Origin: Verrucomicrobiaceae bacterium
Lineage (GTDB): Bacteria > Verrucomicrobiota > Verrucomicrobiia > Verrucomicrobiales > Verrucomicrobiaceae
Assembly (NCBI GenBank): GCA_016795365.1
Contig: JAEUHN010000039.1
Location: 1-64,000, forward strand
DNA: 64,000 nucleotides
Direction of reading: 5' to 3'
The position numbers and the translations under genes were made by a program. The notes below the pieces were generated by a model. The model was not told the DNA's origin. It was given only the letters and a program-made list of their open reading frames with translations, and ran no database searches. Of the stretch, positions 12,623-20,939 are shown piece after piece (position 1 is the stretch's first letter; each line of letters opens with the position of its first letter).

Positions 12623-13213
12623 ATGCTCGAAGACCTCTACAATTACCTCTACCACCAAAACGAATCCGGCGGCATTCCGCTCAAGGGCACCGGCATCGTG
12701 GTGGGCCTGGCTCTGATCGCCGGACATCTGATCGCGCTGCTCAAGGCCGCCCAGGTGAAAGCCTTCCTGAAAGCCTTCCCCCGCAACTACTTCTGGGGCG
12801 TCGTGCTGCTGAGCATCGCCTTCGTGTGGGGCATGATGTGCCTTTCGAACATGGACATGGGCGAGTTCTACACTTTGCGGAAGTGGTTCCTCATCATTGT
12901 GCCCATCGGATTCGTCCTGGTCCTGACGAACATGAAGGAATTTCTCTCCGTGCGAGCCCTCGGATGCTTGATGCTCCTGGTGGGTGGCATCGTGCTGGAA
13001 GCTGCGTTCCTGCAAGCACCCGCCAGCCGTCTGCTGCTGCCCTGCGTCGCTTACGTGTGGATCATCGCCGGCATGTATTTCGTCGGCATGCCGTTCCTCA
13101 TGCGCGATGCGGTGAACTGGATCACCGCTCAAGATCAACGCTGGAAGCTCGCCGCGATCGGTGGCATCGTTTACGGCATCGCGGTGCTCGTCGCGGCGGT
13201 GCTGTGGTGGTGA
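12623..13213 (+). CDS. Uncharacterised integral membrane protein
   Basis: A 196-residue protein with five or six hydrophobic segments, near 23-42, 57-75, 87-101, 110-130, 134-155 and 174-194. It has no signal peptide and no family I recognise. NESGGIPLKGTG near the start and MRDAVNWITAQDQRWKL before the last segment are the main polar parts. It starts 83 bp from the divergent GT4 gene, and the heptosyltransferase-like GT9 gene follows by 21 bp on the same strand. That setting suggests a role in envelope glycan assembly, but that is inference from position only. Confidence 0.75.
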   Translation: MLEDLYNYLYHQNESGGIPLKGTGIVVGLALIAGHLIALLKAAQVKAFLKAFPRNYFWGVVLLSIAFVWGMMCLSNMDMGEFYTLRKWFLIIVPIGFVLVLTNMKEFLSVRALGCLMLLVGGIVLEAAFLQAPASRLLLPCVAYVWIIAGMYFVGMPFLMRDAVNWITAQDQRWKLAAIGGIVYGIAVLVAAVLWW

Positions 13214-13234
13214 TCTGAGAGGCACGGCAAAGCC

Positions 13235-14152
13235 ATGCGCCGCATCCTCATCATCCGTGGCGGTGCGATCGGGGATTTCATCCTCACCTTGCCCGCTATC
13301 AAGCTGGTGCGCGACTCGATCACGAACACGCACATCGAAGTGCTCGGCTACCCGGCAATCACGGAACTCGCTGTCGCCGCAGGCATCGCGGATTCCACCC
13401 GCAGCATCGAGCACCGCAGCCATGCCTTGCTCTTCGTTCCAGGCGCGAAGCTGGACGATGCATTGGTCGAGTGGCTGAAGAGCTTCAACGTCATCGTGAG
13501 CTACCTGCACGATCCCGACGGCATCGTGCGCGGGAACATGGAGCGCATCGGCGTGCGCACGTATCTGGACGCGCCGCATCGAGTGGAGGAAGGGCAAGGG
13601 CACGCGGCGAACCAGCTTGCCAAGCCGCTCGAAAGCCTCGCGATGTGGCTGGACGATCCTGCGCCGCGCATCCAGGTGGCGAACGCCGAGGCCCGCAGTC
13701 CGCGCATCGCCGTTCATCCCGGCAGCGGCTCGATCAAAAAAAACTGGTCCCTCGATCACTGGTGCCGCGTGCTGCACGAGCTTCGTGACCACCCGCTGGT
13801 GCTCATCACGGGCGAAGCCGAGCGCGAACGCGGGATCACGGACGCCGTCCGCGATGCGTGCCCTGACTTGAACATCGAGCACTGGGAGTCGCTGCCGCTG
13901 GTGGAACTCGCGCGCCGTTTGCCCGCATGCTCAGCCTTCCTCGGGCACGACAGCGGCATCAGCCACCTCGCCGCTGCGTGTGGGGTCCCGTGCCATCTGT
14001 TCTTCGGCCCCACCGATCCTGCCACCTGGGCACCGGCGAATGAAAACGTCGTGGTGCATCGCGTGAGCACGCGCAATCTCGATGATCTGAGCTGGCAAGA
14101 AGGCTGGTTCGCGATCCGTGCTTTCGTTTGTGACAGGCATCGCCTGTGCTAG
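13235..14152 (+). CDS. Glycosyltransferase family 9 (heptosyltransferase-like)
   Basis: A 305-residue GT-B protein. ILIIRGGAIGDFILTLPAI (residues 4-22) is the N-terminal GT9 signature. VHPGSGSIKKNWSLDHW (about 161-177) and LGHDSGISHLAAACGVP (about 237-253) form the nucleotide-sugar side. GT9 enzymes add heptose to lipopolysaccharide core at the inner face of the inner membrane; the exact sugar here is unknown. The protein is a little short for the family (often 320-350) because the linker is compact. The adenylate kinase gene follows by 15 bp, so the two are probably co-transcribed. Confidence 0.87.
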   Translation: MRRILIIRGGAIGDFILTLPAIKLVRDSITNTHIEVLGYPAITELAVAAGIADSTRSIEHRSHALLFVPGAKLDDALVEWLKSFNVIVSYLHDPDGIVRGNMERIGVRTYLDAPHRVEEGQGHAANQLAKPLESLAMWLDDPAPRIQVANAEARSPRIAVHPGSGSIKKNWSLDHWCRVLHELRDHPLVLITGEAERERGITDAVRDACPDLNIEHWESLPLVELARRLPACSAFLGHDSGISHLAAACGVPCHLFFGPTDPATWAPANENVVVHRVSTRNLDDLSWQEGWFAIRAFVCDRHRLC

Positions 14153-14167
14153 AAACCGCACCTTATC

Positions 14168-14803
14168 ATGGCTGACGAAAATACTTCTCCTCGCTACCGC
14201 ACCATCCTCATCCTCGGCGCTCCTGGCAGCGGCAAGGGCACGCAGGGCAAGGTGCTGGGCTCTGTGCCCCGTTTCCATCATCTCGCATGTGGCGATGTGT
14301 TTCGCTCGCTCGACACGCGCACACCGCTCGGCCAGCAGTTCGTCAGCTACGCCAGCAAGGGCGAACTCATGCCCGACGACCTCACCGTGAAGCTCTGGCG
14401 CGCGAATGTAAAAGACCGCGTGGACAGTCGACTCTACAAGCCTGACATCGACTTCCTAGTGCTCGATGGCATCCCGCGCAACGTGGAGCAAGCCAAGCTG
14501 CTCGAACCCGACGTGGAAGTGCTCAAGCTCTTCCACCTCTCGTGCCCCAACCGCGAGGAACTCGCCCGCCGCCTGCGCAAGCGCGCGCTGAAGGACAACC
14601 GTTTCGACGACGCTAGCGACAAAGTCATCTACGAGCGCTTCGCCATCTACGACGCCGAGACCAAGCCGATCCTGGACTACTACGCTGGCGACAAAGTCGT
14701 GAACATCGACGCCAGCCAGTCCCCTGCCCGCGTGCTCCACGAGATCCTCGGCAACATCATGGAACTCGATGCCTGGAAGGCGATTGAGGCGATGAAAGTG
14801 TAG
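14168..14803 (+). CDS. adk: Adenylate kinase-family nucleoside monophosphate kinase, short LID
   Basis: A 211-residue protein. The P-loop GAPGSGKGTQ is at residues 18-27, followed by HHLACGDVFRSL (NMP-binding) and LDGIPRNVEQA (usually DGFPR). It transfers the terminal phosphate of ATP to a nucleoside monophosphate, most likely AMP, in the cytoplasm. The LID region between RRLRKRALKDNRFD and the helix with VIYERFAIYDAETKPIL is very short. There is no zinc-binding or GRxYH-type lid, so this is a short-form enzyme and could prefer another monophosphate. A second, standard copy may exist elsewhere. It lies between a GT9 gene and fmt on the plus strand. Confidence 0.85.
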   Translation: MADENTSPRYRTILILGAPGSGKGTQGKVLGSVPRFHHLACGDVFRSLDTRTPLGQQFVSYASKGELMPDDLTVKLWRANVKDRVDSRLYKPDIDFLVLDGIPRNVEQAKLLEPDVEVLKLFHLSCPNREELARRLRKRALKDNRFDDASDKVIYERFAIYDAETKPILDYYAGDKVVNIDASQSPARVLHEILGNIMELDAWKAIEAMKV

Positions 14804-14809
14804 TCAAAA

Positions 14810-14839
14810 TTTTGGATTTCAGATTGCTGATTTTGGATT
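14810..14839. repeat. Short intergenic direct repeat before fmt
   Basis: TTTTGGATT occurs at 14810-14818 and 14831-14839, with a TTTCAGATTGCTGA link. It belongs to the ATTTTGGATTTCAGATT-type intergenic sequence that yields NPKS/SEIQN-like peptides when wrongly translated. It sits in the 48-bp gap between adk and fmt, close to the fmt start. Confidence 0.4.
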
Positions 14840-14851
14840 GAGCCGCCTGCG

Positions 14852-15778
14852 ATGCGTATTCTGTTTATTGGCACAGGCGACATCGGTCTGCCTTCTCTCG
14901 ACTGGCTTCTGCAAACGCCGAAGCACCAAGTCGTGGGCGTCATCACGCAGCCGGACAAGCCCGTCGGTCGCAAGCTGGTGCTCACGCCACCGCAGGTGAA
15001 AGTGCGTGCGCTGGCGGCTGGCATTCCGGTGATTCAGCCGGAGCGGCTGCGACGTGCGGTGGATGACGTGAAGGCCTTCGAGGCCGACATCGCGATCGTG
15101 ATCGCGTATGGCCAGATCTTGAGCAAGGAAGTGCTCGATGCGCCTCGACTCGGCTGCATCAATGTTCATGCCTCGCTGCTGCCGAAGTATCGCGGGGCAT
15201 CGCCGATTCAGGCCGCGATTCGTGAAGGCGATGCCGAGACGGGCGTAACCATCATGCACATGGATGTCGGGCTCGACACCGGCGACATCATCCTCATGGA
15301 TCGCATGGCCATCGCGCCCGATGAAACCGGCGGCTCGCTGCACGATCGGCTCGCGATCGCTGCACCCGCCGCGCTGGAGCGAGCGCTCGATCTTCTCGCC
15401 GAAGGCAAGGCCCCACGCACACCGCAGGACAGCGCCCTCGCCACCCACGTTGGAAAACTCACTCGCGAACACGGACGCATCAACTGGTCGCGTAGCGCTG
15501 CCGAGATCGAGCGCACCGTGCGCGCCTACACGCCGTGGCCTGGCACATTCACCACGCTGCCCGATGGCGCACCGCTAAAGATTCACGCCACGCGCGTGGT
15601 CGAGAACGCCGAGGCTTGCCCCGCCGCAGGAACCATAGTGTCAGTGTCTCCTCTCATCGTCGCGTGTGGCCAGGGCTTGCTCGAACTCGTTGAGGTGCAG
15701 CCCGAAAGCCGCAAGCGCATGAGCGCATCCGACTTCATGCGCGGTCACGCCTTGCCAGTCGGGGTTCGTTTGGCTTAG
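14852..15778 (+). CDS. fmt: Methionyl-tRNA formyltransferase
   Basis: A 308-residue protein of normal family length. The N-terminal formyltransferase domain begins RILFIGTGDIGLPSLDWLL and contains the NVHASLLPKYRGASPIQ signature (about 108-124), with the catalytic Asn and His, and VTIMHMDVGLDTGDIIL (about 134-150). The C-terminal OB-like tRNA-binding domain covers about 208-308. It transfers a formyl group from 10-formyl-THF to Met-tRNA for translation initiation. No def (deformylase) gene is adjacent. The start follows a short repeat-bearing spacer after adk. Confidence 0.96.
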   Translation: MRILFIGTGDIGLPSLDWLLQTPKHQVVGVITQPDKPVGRKLVLTPPQVKVRALAAGIPVIQPERLRRAVDDVKAFEADIAIVIAYGQILSKEVLDAPRLGCINVHASLLPKYRGASPIQAAIREGDAETGVTIMHMDVGLDTGDIILMDRMAIAPDETGGSLHDRLAIAAPAALERALDLLAEGKAPRTPQDSALATHVGKLTREHGRINWSRSAAEIERTVRAYTPWPGTFTTLPDGAPLKIHATRVVENAEACPAAGTIVSVSPLIVACGQGLLELVEVQPESRKRMSASDFMRGHALPVGVRLA

Positions 15779-15790
15779 CATCCCGCTCTC

Positions 15791-16726
15791 ATGCGACTGC
15801 TTCACGTTTTCCTGATCACTTTCGTTCTGCCGTTCACGGCGAGTTGCCAGAACAACGAGTCGCCACTTGCAGCGCCGAAGGGCATGCTGGCCATCCGTGA
15901 CCTCAACTACGCAGGCACCACCCACTGGCGGCAGACGCTTGATCTGTTTGTGCCTGAAAAGCCCTCCGAGAAACCGCTGCCGCTGGTGGTCTTCATCCAT
16001 GGGGGTGGCTGGGAGAATGGCAGCAAGAACAGTGGAGGAGCGCTGCTGCCGCTCATGGAGAGCGGCAACTACGTGGGCGCCTCCATCAACTACCGTCTCA
16101 CCAACGAAGGTCCGCACCCGATGCAGATCCATGATTGCAAAGCCGCGATACGCTGGCTGCGAGCGCACGCGAAGGACTACGGCATCGACAGCGACAAGAT
16201 CGGCGTCTTCGGCATCTCCGCAGGCGGGCACCTGGTCAGCCTGCTCGGCACTGGCGGCGATGTGAAGGAGCTGGAGGGCACCGTGGGCAAACACCTGAAT
16301 CAAAGCAGTCGCGTGACGTGCGTGGTGAACTTCTGCGGCCCGGCGAACTTCCTCACGTTCGCTGGCAAGGGCAGCGTCATTGATCCCGAGAACGCGAAGT
16401 CTGGCATCGGCAAGCTGCTCGGAGGCAAGCTCAGTGCTCGCCAAGCCGCAGCCAAGGTGGCCTCACCGGTGACTTACATCTCCAAGGATGATCCGCCCTT
16501 CCTTCACATCCACGGGACCAAGGACAATCTGGTGCCGTATGATCAACCCAAGGAATTCGATGCGGCACTGGAAGCCGCGGGCATTCCGTCCACCCTGCTC
16601 ACGGGCGAAGGCGAGGGGCATGTGTTTTATAACCAGCCGCTGATTCGAAACATTCGCGCCTTCCTGGACAAGCACCTTCGCGGCAGGCTCGGCGGCGTTC
16701 GCGAAGGCCCGATCAGGGATCGCTAG
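15791..16726 (+). CDS. Alpha/beta hydrolase (esterase/lipase), predicted lipoprotein
   Basis: A 311-residue protein. The N-terminal leader ends in TASC (C19), a possible lipobox, so it may be anchored in a membrane outside the cytoplasm. HGGGW (about 70-74) forms the oxyanion hole, GISAGG holds the nucleophile Ser143, and the Asp in HGTKDNLVP (about 249) and the His in GHVFYN (about 279) complete the triad. This is the hormone-sensitive-lipase/BD-FAE-like group, which in this phylum often de-esterifies glycans. The substrate is unknown. The 3' end overlaps the stop of the convergent C39-like gene by 4 nt. Confidence 0.87.
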   Translation: MRLLHVFLITFVLPFTASCQNNESPLAAPKGMLAIRDLNYAGTTHWRQTLDLFVPEKPSEKPLPLVVFIHGGGWENGSKNSGGALLPLMESGNYVGASINYRLTNEGPHPMQIHDCKAAIRWLRAHAKDYGIDSDKIGVFGISAGGHLVSLLGTGGDVKELEGTVGKHLNQSSRVTCVVNFCGPANFLTFAGKGSVIDPENAKSGIGKLLGGKLSARQAAAKVASPVTYISKDDPPFLHIHGTKDNLVPYDQPKEFDAALEAAGIPSTLLTGEGEGHVFYNQPLIRNIRAFLDKHLRGRLGGVREGPIRDR

Positions 16727-18231
16727 AAGCCGACGACGTAGAAGCGCTTCTGCGAGACTTGCTCGGCCTCGGAGATCGTGATCCAGCGCTCCTTGAAGCG
16801 CTCGCCCCAGCTATCGCTGAAAGCGATTTCGTTGGTGTCTTTGTTGTAGCCGATGATGAGGACCACGTGTGCAGTTTCCTTGTCTATTTCGAGTTGATTG
16901 GAAGCGGACTCGCCGGTGACCTTGGTCTTCCACTCCGCCCAGTCGCTCACTTGCTTGCGCACTTCGGTGCGTTTGTTGGCGGTCTCATTGAAGCCCTTGG
17001 TGCTGAAGAGTGCCCAGATAATCGGGATGCCTTTGTCGATGTGCCGGGCAATGTCGCGCATCTTCAGCTCACCATCCCAGCTATCGAAGGAGCGGCTCTT
17101 TGCTCGAATCTGGCGGCCCACGCCCTGAAGCAGCAGATCCACGCTCGTGCCGCCGCCATATCCGGTGCCACCTGCATTCGCGAGCACATACATGTCCGCC
17201 GGCATGCCCATGAAACGCATCGCACGCTCCGCAGTCGCCGGCACGCAGTAGCCCTTGGGTCCCTGGTCCACCATGGGGATGTCATTGATCACCACATCAC
17301 CGCTCTTGCGGTTCTCGATGTTGGACTTGGCGTGCTCGCGAATCACCACGTCGGAGGTTTTGGCCGCCTTGCCACCCGCATCCGCGAAAGCAGTGGTCAC
17401 GATCTGAAGACCGACATACTCGGGCTCCTTGTCGCCACTCTCTGCATCGGCCAGCAGGATGGAGTGCCCGCGCCAGTCCCAGCGCTGCATGTTCATGCGG
17501 CCCGCACCATCGCCAAAGCGCTCCTTCTTCGGCTCGCCGAGCACTTTGGTGAGGGCCTCGCTGATGGCTCCCAAATCCTTGTCCATCGCGGTGCGCACGA
17601 TCTTGGCTGCCTGGGCGGGCGGAGTGTCTTTGTCGAAGTGCATCTCCGCGCTGCCCTTGGACCCGAAGAGGTCGCCCTTGTTCGCGAACACCATCGAGAT
17701 CGAGGACACACGCTCGTTGTCGGCATAGAGCGCGATCGAATACGGGTGCGCGCCGAAGAGCTGGAGGTCTGCCTTGGGATACAGCCGGTAGCTGCTCTGT
17801 GCCTTGGTCTTCGATTCCTCACGAAGGCCGAGCCGCTGGGCGACATCGCTCGCCGCCGTTTCCCACAACATCGTGGCGGAGAAAAGCTCTGCTCCCACGG
17901 CCGCATTCACCTGCTCGGGAGTCAGCTTGTCGTTGGGTCCCGGAGCCGCCTTGAAGGTGCTGGGCTTGGCCGCTGCGGCGGACTTAGCGGAAGCCGGTGC
18001 CGCAGTCGCTGATTCTTTGATGAATGATTGATCGGCGGCGCTCAGCGTAGCCAGAGGCAGGGTGAACGGCTGGCCATCCTCGCGCTGAATCGTCACGGCC
18101 CCATTCGCCACACCCACCAGCTTCGCCTTGATCGACTGACCTCGGGCGTTGGTGAACGTGCGGAATTCTTCAGCTTGTGCCGTGGCCAGGAAGCAGACGG
18201 CGGTGCAGACAATCAATGCGGGGGTCTTCAT
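16723..18231 (-). CDS. Secreted C39-like cysteine peptidase with N-terminal SHD1-like domain
   Basis: A 502-residue protein with a signal peptide (cleavage after ATAQA, about 20). Residues 21-75 (FRTFTNARGQSIKAKLVGVANG) look like the SLA1-homology SHD1 domain often found in exported Planctomycetes and Verrucomicrobia proteins. A low-complexity A/P/K linker follows. Residues about 320-500 resemble a peptidase C39-like papain fold: catalytic Cys in GPKGYCVPATAERAM (about 328), His in AHVVLIIGYN (about 453) and Asp in FSDSWGE (about 473). The middle (about 100-300) is unassigned. KSNIENRKSGD near 303-312, just before the peptidase domain, looks like a repeat-derived insertion. The target protein or peptide is unknown. 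Confidence 0.8.
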   Translation of the reverse strand: MKTPALIVCTAVCFLATAQAEEFRTFTNARGQSIKAKLVGVANGAVTIQREDGQPFTLPLATLSAADQSFIKESATAAPASAKSAAAAKPSTFKAAPGPNDKLTPEQVNAAVGAELFSATMLWETAASDVAQRLGLREESKTKAQSSYRLYPKADLQLFGAHPYSIALYADNERVSSISMVFANKGDLFGSKGSAEMHFDKDTPPAQAAKIVRTAMDKDLGAISEALTKVLGEPKKERFGDGAGRMNMQRWDWRGHSILLADAESGDKEPEYVGLQIVTTAFADAGGKAAKTSDVVIREHAKSNIENRKSGDVVINDIPMVDQGPKGYCVPATAERAMRFMGMPADMYVLANAGGTGYGGGTSVDLLLQGVGRQIRAKSRSFDSWDGELKMRDIARHIDKGIPIIWALFSTKGFNETANKRTEVRKQVSDWAEWKTKVTGESASNQLEIDKETAHVVLIIGYNKDTNEIAFSDSWGERFKERWITISEAEQVSQKRFYVVGF

Positions 18232-18316
18232 GAGTGAGATGGGTTTTACCCAAACGCGTCCCTCACGACAAGCTTTGATGAACGGCGCGAATCTTCCGCG
18301 CTCCCCCTGAAATGAA

Positions 18317-18353
18317 GCCGGGCGGAGCGCCCGAAAAAGACACCCCGCCCGGC
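18317..18353. repeat. GC-rich inverted repeat, possible terminator of the DUF1501 gene
   Basis: GCCGGGCGG (18317-18325) pairs with CCGCCCGGC (18345-18353). An alternative inner hairpin, CGGGCG-GAG-CGCCCG, occupies 18319-18333. It lies just past the stop of the minus-strand DUF1501 gene. A T-run sits between the two arms on the minus strand rather than after them, so it is not a textbook intrinsic terminator. Confidence 0.4.
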
Positions 18354-18375
18354 GACCATGATGCTGAAAAATGTT

Positions 18376-19650
18376 TTAGGCGAAGAGGTCCACCACCGGC
18401 ACACCCTTGTCGCCAACGGTGAAGGGACGATTGCTCGGAGACATGGTCACCTCCGTGATGGGCAGACCCATGGCCGCTCCGATGGTGGCGATGAAGTCGC
18501 CCACACCTACCTGCTTGTCGGCAATGGCCTTGCCTTCGGCATCCGTGGAACCGTGGATGTAACCACCCTTGATGCCGCCGCCTGCGAAGACGGAGCAGAA
18601 CACGGGGTAGTGGTCGCGACCGTTGTTTTCGTTGATGCCGGGTGTGCGGCCAAACTCAGAGGCAAGGACCACGAGCGTGGAGTCGAGCAGACCATTCGCT
18701 TCCAGATCCTGGAGCAGGGCGGCATAAACTTCATCCATGGCGGCACCCGTGGTCTTCATGGCATCGTCGATGTAGTTGTGCATGTCCCAGCCACCAGTCT
18801 GCACTTCGATGAAGCGAACTCCGTTCTGCACGAGACGGCGAGCGAGCATGCAGGCCTTGCCGAACGTAGTGGTGCCATACAACGCCTTGGTGGCTTCGCT
18901 TTCCTGACTGATATCGAAGGCCTTCAAGTCCTCGCTCTTCATGAGCTTCAGCGTCTCATCGTAGAACTCGGTGTATTCCTTCACCTCGCGAGTCTTGTAT
19001 TTGTCGAGAAAGCCCTCGTCGAAGGCATTGAGCAGGCTGAGACGCTTGTCGAACAGGCTGTCGCTCACGGTGGGTTTCACGTTCGCGAGACCTGTCATGG
19101 GATCACGAATCGGCACGGGCGAGTAGGCGGGCGGGAAGAATCCAGCACCGGGATGTGGATCGGCGGCACTGATATTCACACTGCATGGAAGGGTGCCCGT
19201 CTTGCCAAGATAATGCTGAGCCCAGGCACCGAGCGATGGATGCACGATCGTCGAGCGCGGCTCATAGCCGGTGTGCATGAGGTAGTTTGCGCTGGCATGA
19301 ACGGCGGTCTTGATCAGCATGGAGCGGACGATGCTGATCTTGTTCGCCTGCTTCGCGGTCTTGGTCATGTAACCGCCAAGCTGGAAGCCTGCATTCGTGC
19401 TGATCGGATCGGCATAGCCCTTGGTCTCACCCGTCTTCGGATCGAAGGTATCAATGTGGCTCATGCCCCCCTGCATGTAGAGGTAGATGACAGACTTGGC
19501 CTTTCCACCCACACCCTTCGGCATGCCCTGGGAGGCGGCTTGCAGCTTGCTCGACATGGAGAGCACGTTCACGCCCAGCGCCGCCTTGGCGGTCTGAGTC
19601 ATGAATTGACGACGGGTGGCACAATCAAGTTTAAGGAAGGGATTGCTCAT
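18376..19650 (-). CDS. DUF1501 protein, Tat-exported, without cytochrome partner
   Basis: A 424-residue DUF1501 protein (alkaline phosphatase/sulfatase-like fold). The N-terminus has a Tat-like RRQFMTQTAKAALG. Conserved family parts are VIYLYMQGGMSHIDTFDPK, GVRFIEVQTGGWDMH, VVLASEFGRTP and NGRDHYPVF. The family's reaction is not established; metal-dependent hydrolysis is inferred from the fold. I chose the ATG at 19650 (MSNPFLKLDCATRRQF). The frame extends to 19872, but that extension lacks family features and precedes the Tat motif. No DUF1549/1553 or DUF1800 gene is next to it, unlike most family members. Confidence 0.88.
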   Translation of the reverse strand: MSNPFLKLDCATRRQFMTQTAKAALGVNVLSMSSKLQAASQGMPKGVGGKAKSVIYLYMQGGMSHIDTFDPKTGETKGYADPISTNAGFQLGGYMTKTAKQANKISIVRSMLIKTAVHASANYLMHTGYEPRSTIVHPSLGAWAQHYLGKTGTLPCSVNISAADPHPGAGFFPPAYSPVPIRDPMTGLANVKPTVSDSLFDKRLSLLNAFDEGFLDKYKTREVKEYTEFYDETLKLMKSEDLKAFDISQESEATKALYGTTTFGKACMLARRLVQNGVRFIEVQTGGWDMHNYIDDAMKTTGAAMDEVYAALLQDLEANGLLDSTLVVLASEFGRTPGINENNGRDHYPVFCSVFAGGGIKGGYIHGSTDAEGKAIADKQVGVGDFIATIGAAMGLPITEVTMSPSNRPFTVGDKGVPVVDLFA

Positions 19651-19917
19651 GGCGGTGGTTCCAGTGGGAAGGTTGGAAATGACGTTGCTGGCCGGCACCG
19701 CGAGAGAAGATGCAATTGGCATCCTGGAGCAGAGAAGAGGTCGGCCAACGTCTCCGCCATCGGTTAAGACGATTGAGCTGACCCATCGTTCGTTCACCGT
19801 TTGCTCAACACTGTGCAGAGTTTGCGCAGCTCCGTGCATCGGCAGCAGGAGCGTGATCGTGCGATGCGACACGACTTAATGCTTGCGCGCGGCCCGTGTT
19901 TCCATGATTCCAGAAGC

Positions 19918-20883
19918 ATGACACGTGCTCACGCTTTCAAGGTCTTGCCCGCCATGCTCCTGCTCGCCTCCTGCGATGACAAGCCAGCTCCCACAACGGG
20001 CAACACCGCTCCAGCGGCGACAGCACCTGCGTCACCTGCACCCGCCCCTGTGGCAGCAGCTTCACCCACTCCGGCTCCCGAGCCCACTTCAGCCAAGCCT
20101 GCCATCGAGTATCGCAAGATCTTCTGGACGGAGGAACTCCTGCACAGCGAGATCAAGCACTACAACAGCGCCTACGAAGGCGGGGCTCAGTTCAGCATCG
20201 AGAATGGTGTGCCTGTGGCCATCGACCTCCACGACCAGAAGGTGGACAATCTCCGCGGCTTCGCTGGGATCCCAATCATGGCGATCGATCTGAGCGGCAC
20301 GAACGTGGGCGACCTCAGCCCATTGAAAGGCCTGCCGATCCGCGAGATCATGCTTGAGCGCACCCGCGTTACCGATCTCACGCCGCTGCGCGGAGCCCCG
20401 ATCGAAAAGATTTATCTGAGCATCACGCCCATCAGCAAACTCGATGGTCTTGAAGGTGCGCCCATCACCGATCTCAATCTTGTGGGCACCCAAGTATCTG
20501 ATCTGAGCGCCCTGGCGAACTGCCCCAATCTCCACATGCTCTGGCTCACCGGCTGCCCCGTGGAAAACATCGCACCGCTCCGCACTGTGCCGCTCGTGAG
20601 CCTCACCCTGCACCGCACGAAGGTGAAGGATCTCAGCCCGTTGAGCGGCACCGCTTTGCAACGTCTCCACATCGGCGAAACGCCCGTGTCCGATCTCACT
20701 CCGCTCAAAGGCTTGTCTCTGACACGACTTGTTTTCACACCGGCCAATATCAAAGCGGGACTCGACGTCGCCCGTGCGCTGCCTCTGCAGGAAATCGGCA
20801 CTCGTTTTGATGACGAGGGCAAGGACTTGCAGCCACCCGAAGTATTTTGGTCGTCACAACCTGCGGCTCCTGCTGCGAAATAA
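19918..20883 (+). CDS. Leucine-rich-repeat lipoprotein
   Basis: A 321-residue protein. The leader ends in LLLASC, a lipobox (Cys about 18), followed by a long Ala/Pro/Thr-rich linker (about 22-60). From about residue 115 come roughly eight LRR units of 20-22 residues, such as IDLSGTNVGDLSPLKGLPI and IMLERTRVTDLTPLRGAPI, of the internalin-like or protein-phosphatase-1-regulator type. It is probably tethered to a membrane and binds a protein or glycan that I cannot name. I chose the ATG at 19918 because it gives the lipoprotein leader directly; the longer frame from 19801 puts 39 unrelated residues in front. The cNMP-binding gene follows on the same strand. Confidence 0.82.
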   Translation: MTRAHAFKVLPAMLLLASCDDKPAPTTGNTAPAATAPASPAPAPVAAASPTPAPEPTSAKPAIEYRKIFWTEELLHSEIKHYNSAYEGGAQFSIENGVPVAIDLHDQKVDNLRGFAGIPIMAIDLSGTNVGDLSPLKGLPIREIMLERTRVTDLTPLRGAPIEKIYLSITPISKLDGLEGAPITDLNLVGTQVSDLSALANCPNLHMLWLTGCPVENIAPLRTVPLVSLTLHRTKVKDLSPLSGTALQRLHIGETPVSDLTPLKGLSLTRLVFTPANIKAGLDVARALPLQEIGTRFDDEGKDLQPPEVFWSSQPAAPAAK

Positions 20884-20939
20884 ATAATCTGTTCAATTTC
20901 TCTCCCTTCTGGCAGCCTCGTGCTGTCTTCTCCCCGATC

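Noticed and set aside
12541..12624. Longer start of the GT4 gene at 12624
   Set aside because: The extra 28 residues (MAAVIQALTLRMSSG onward) overlap the divergent gene start and precede the Rossmann strand; ATG 12540 fits the family.
18358..19767. 469-codon plus-strand frame opposite the DUF1501 gene
   Set aside because: It is the antisense shadow of a recognised gene. The same happens at 29159-30505, 32609-34138, 57660-59375 and 60520-62058. Such long frames are expected in GC-rich DNA.
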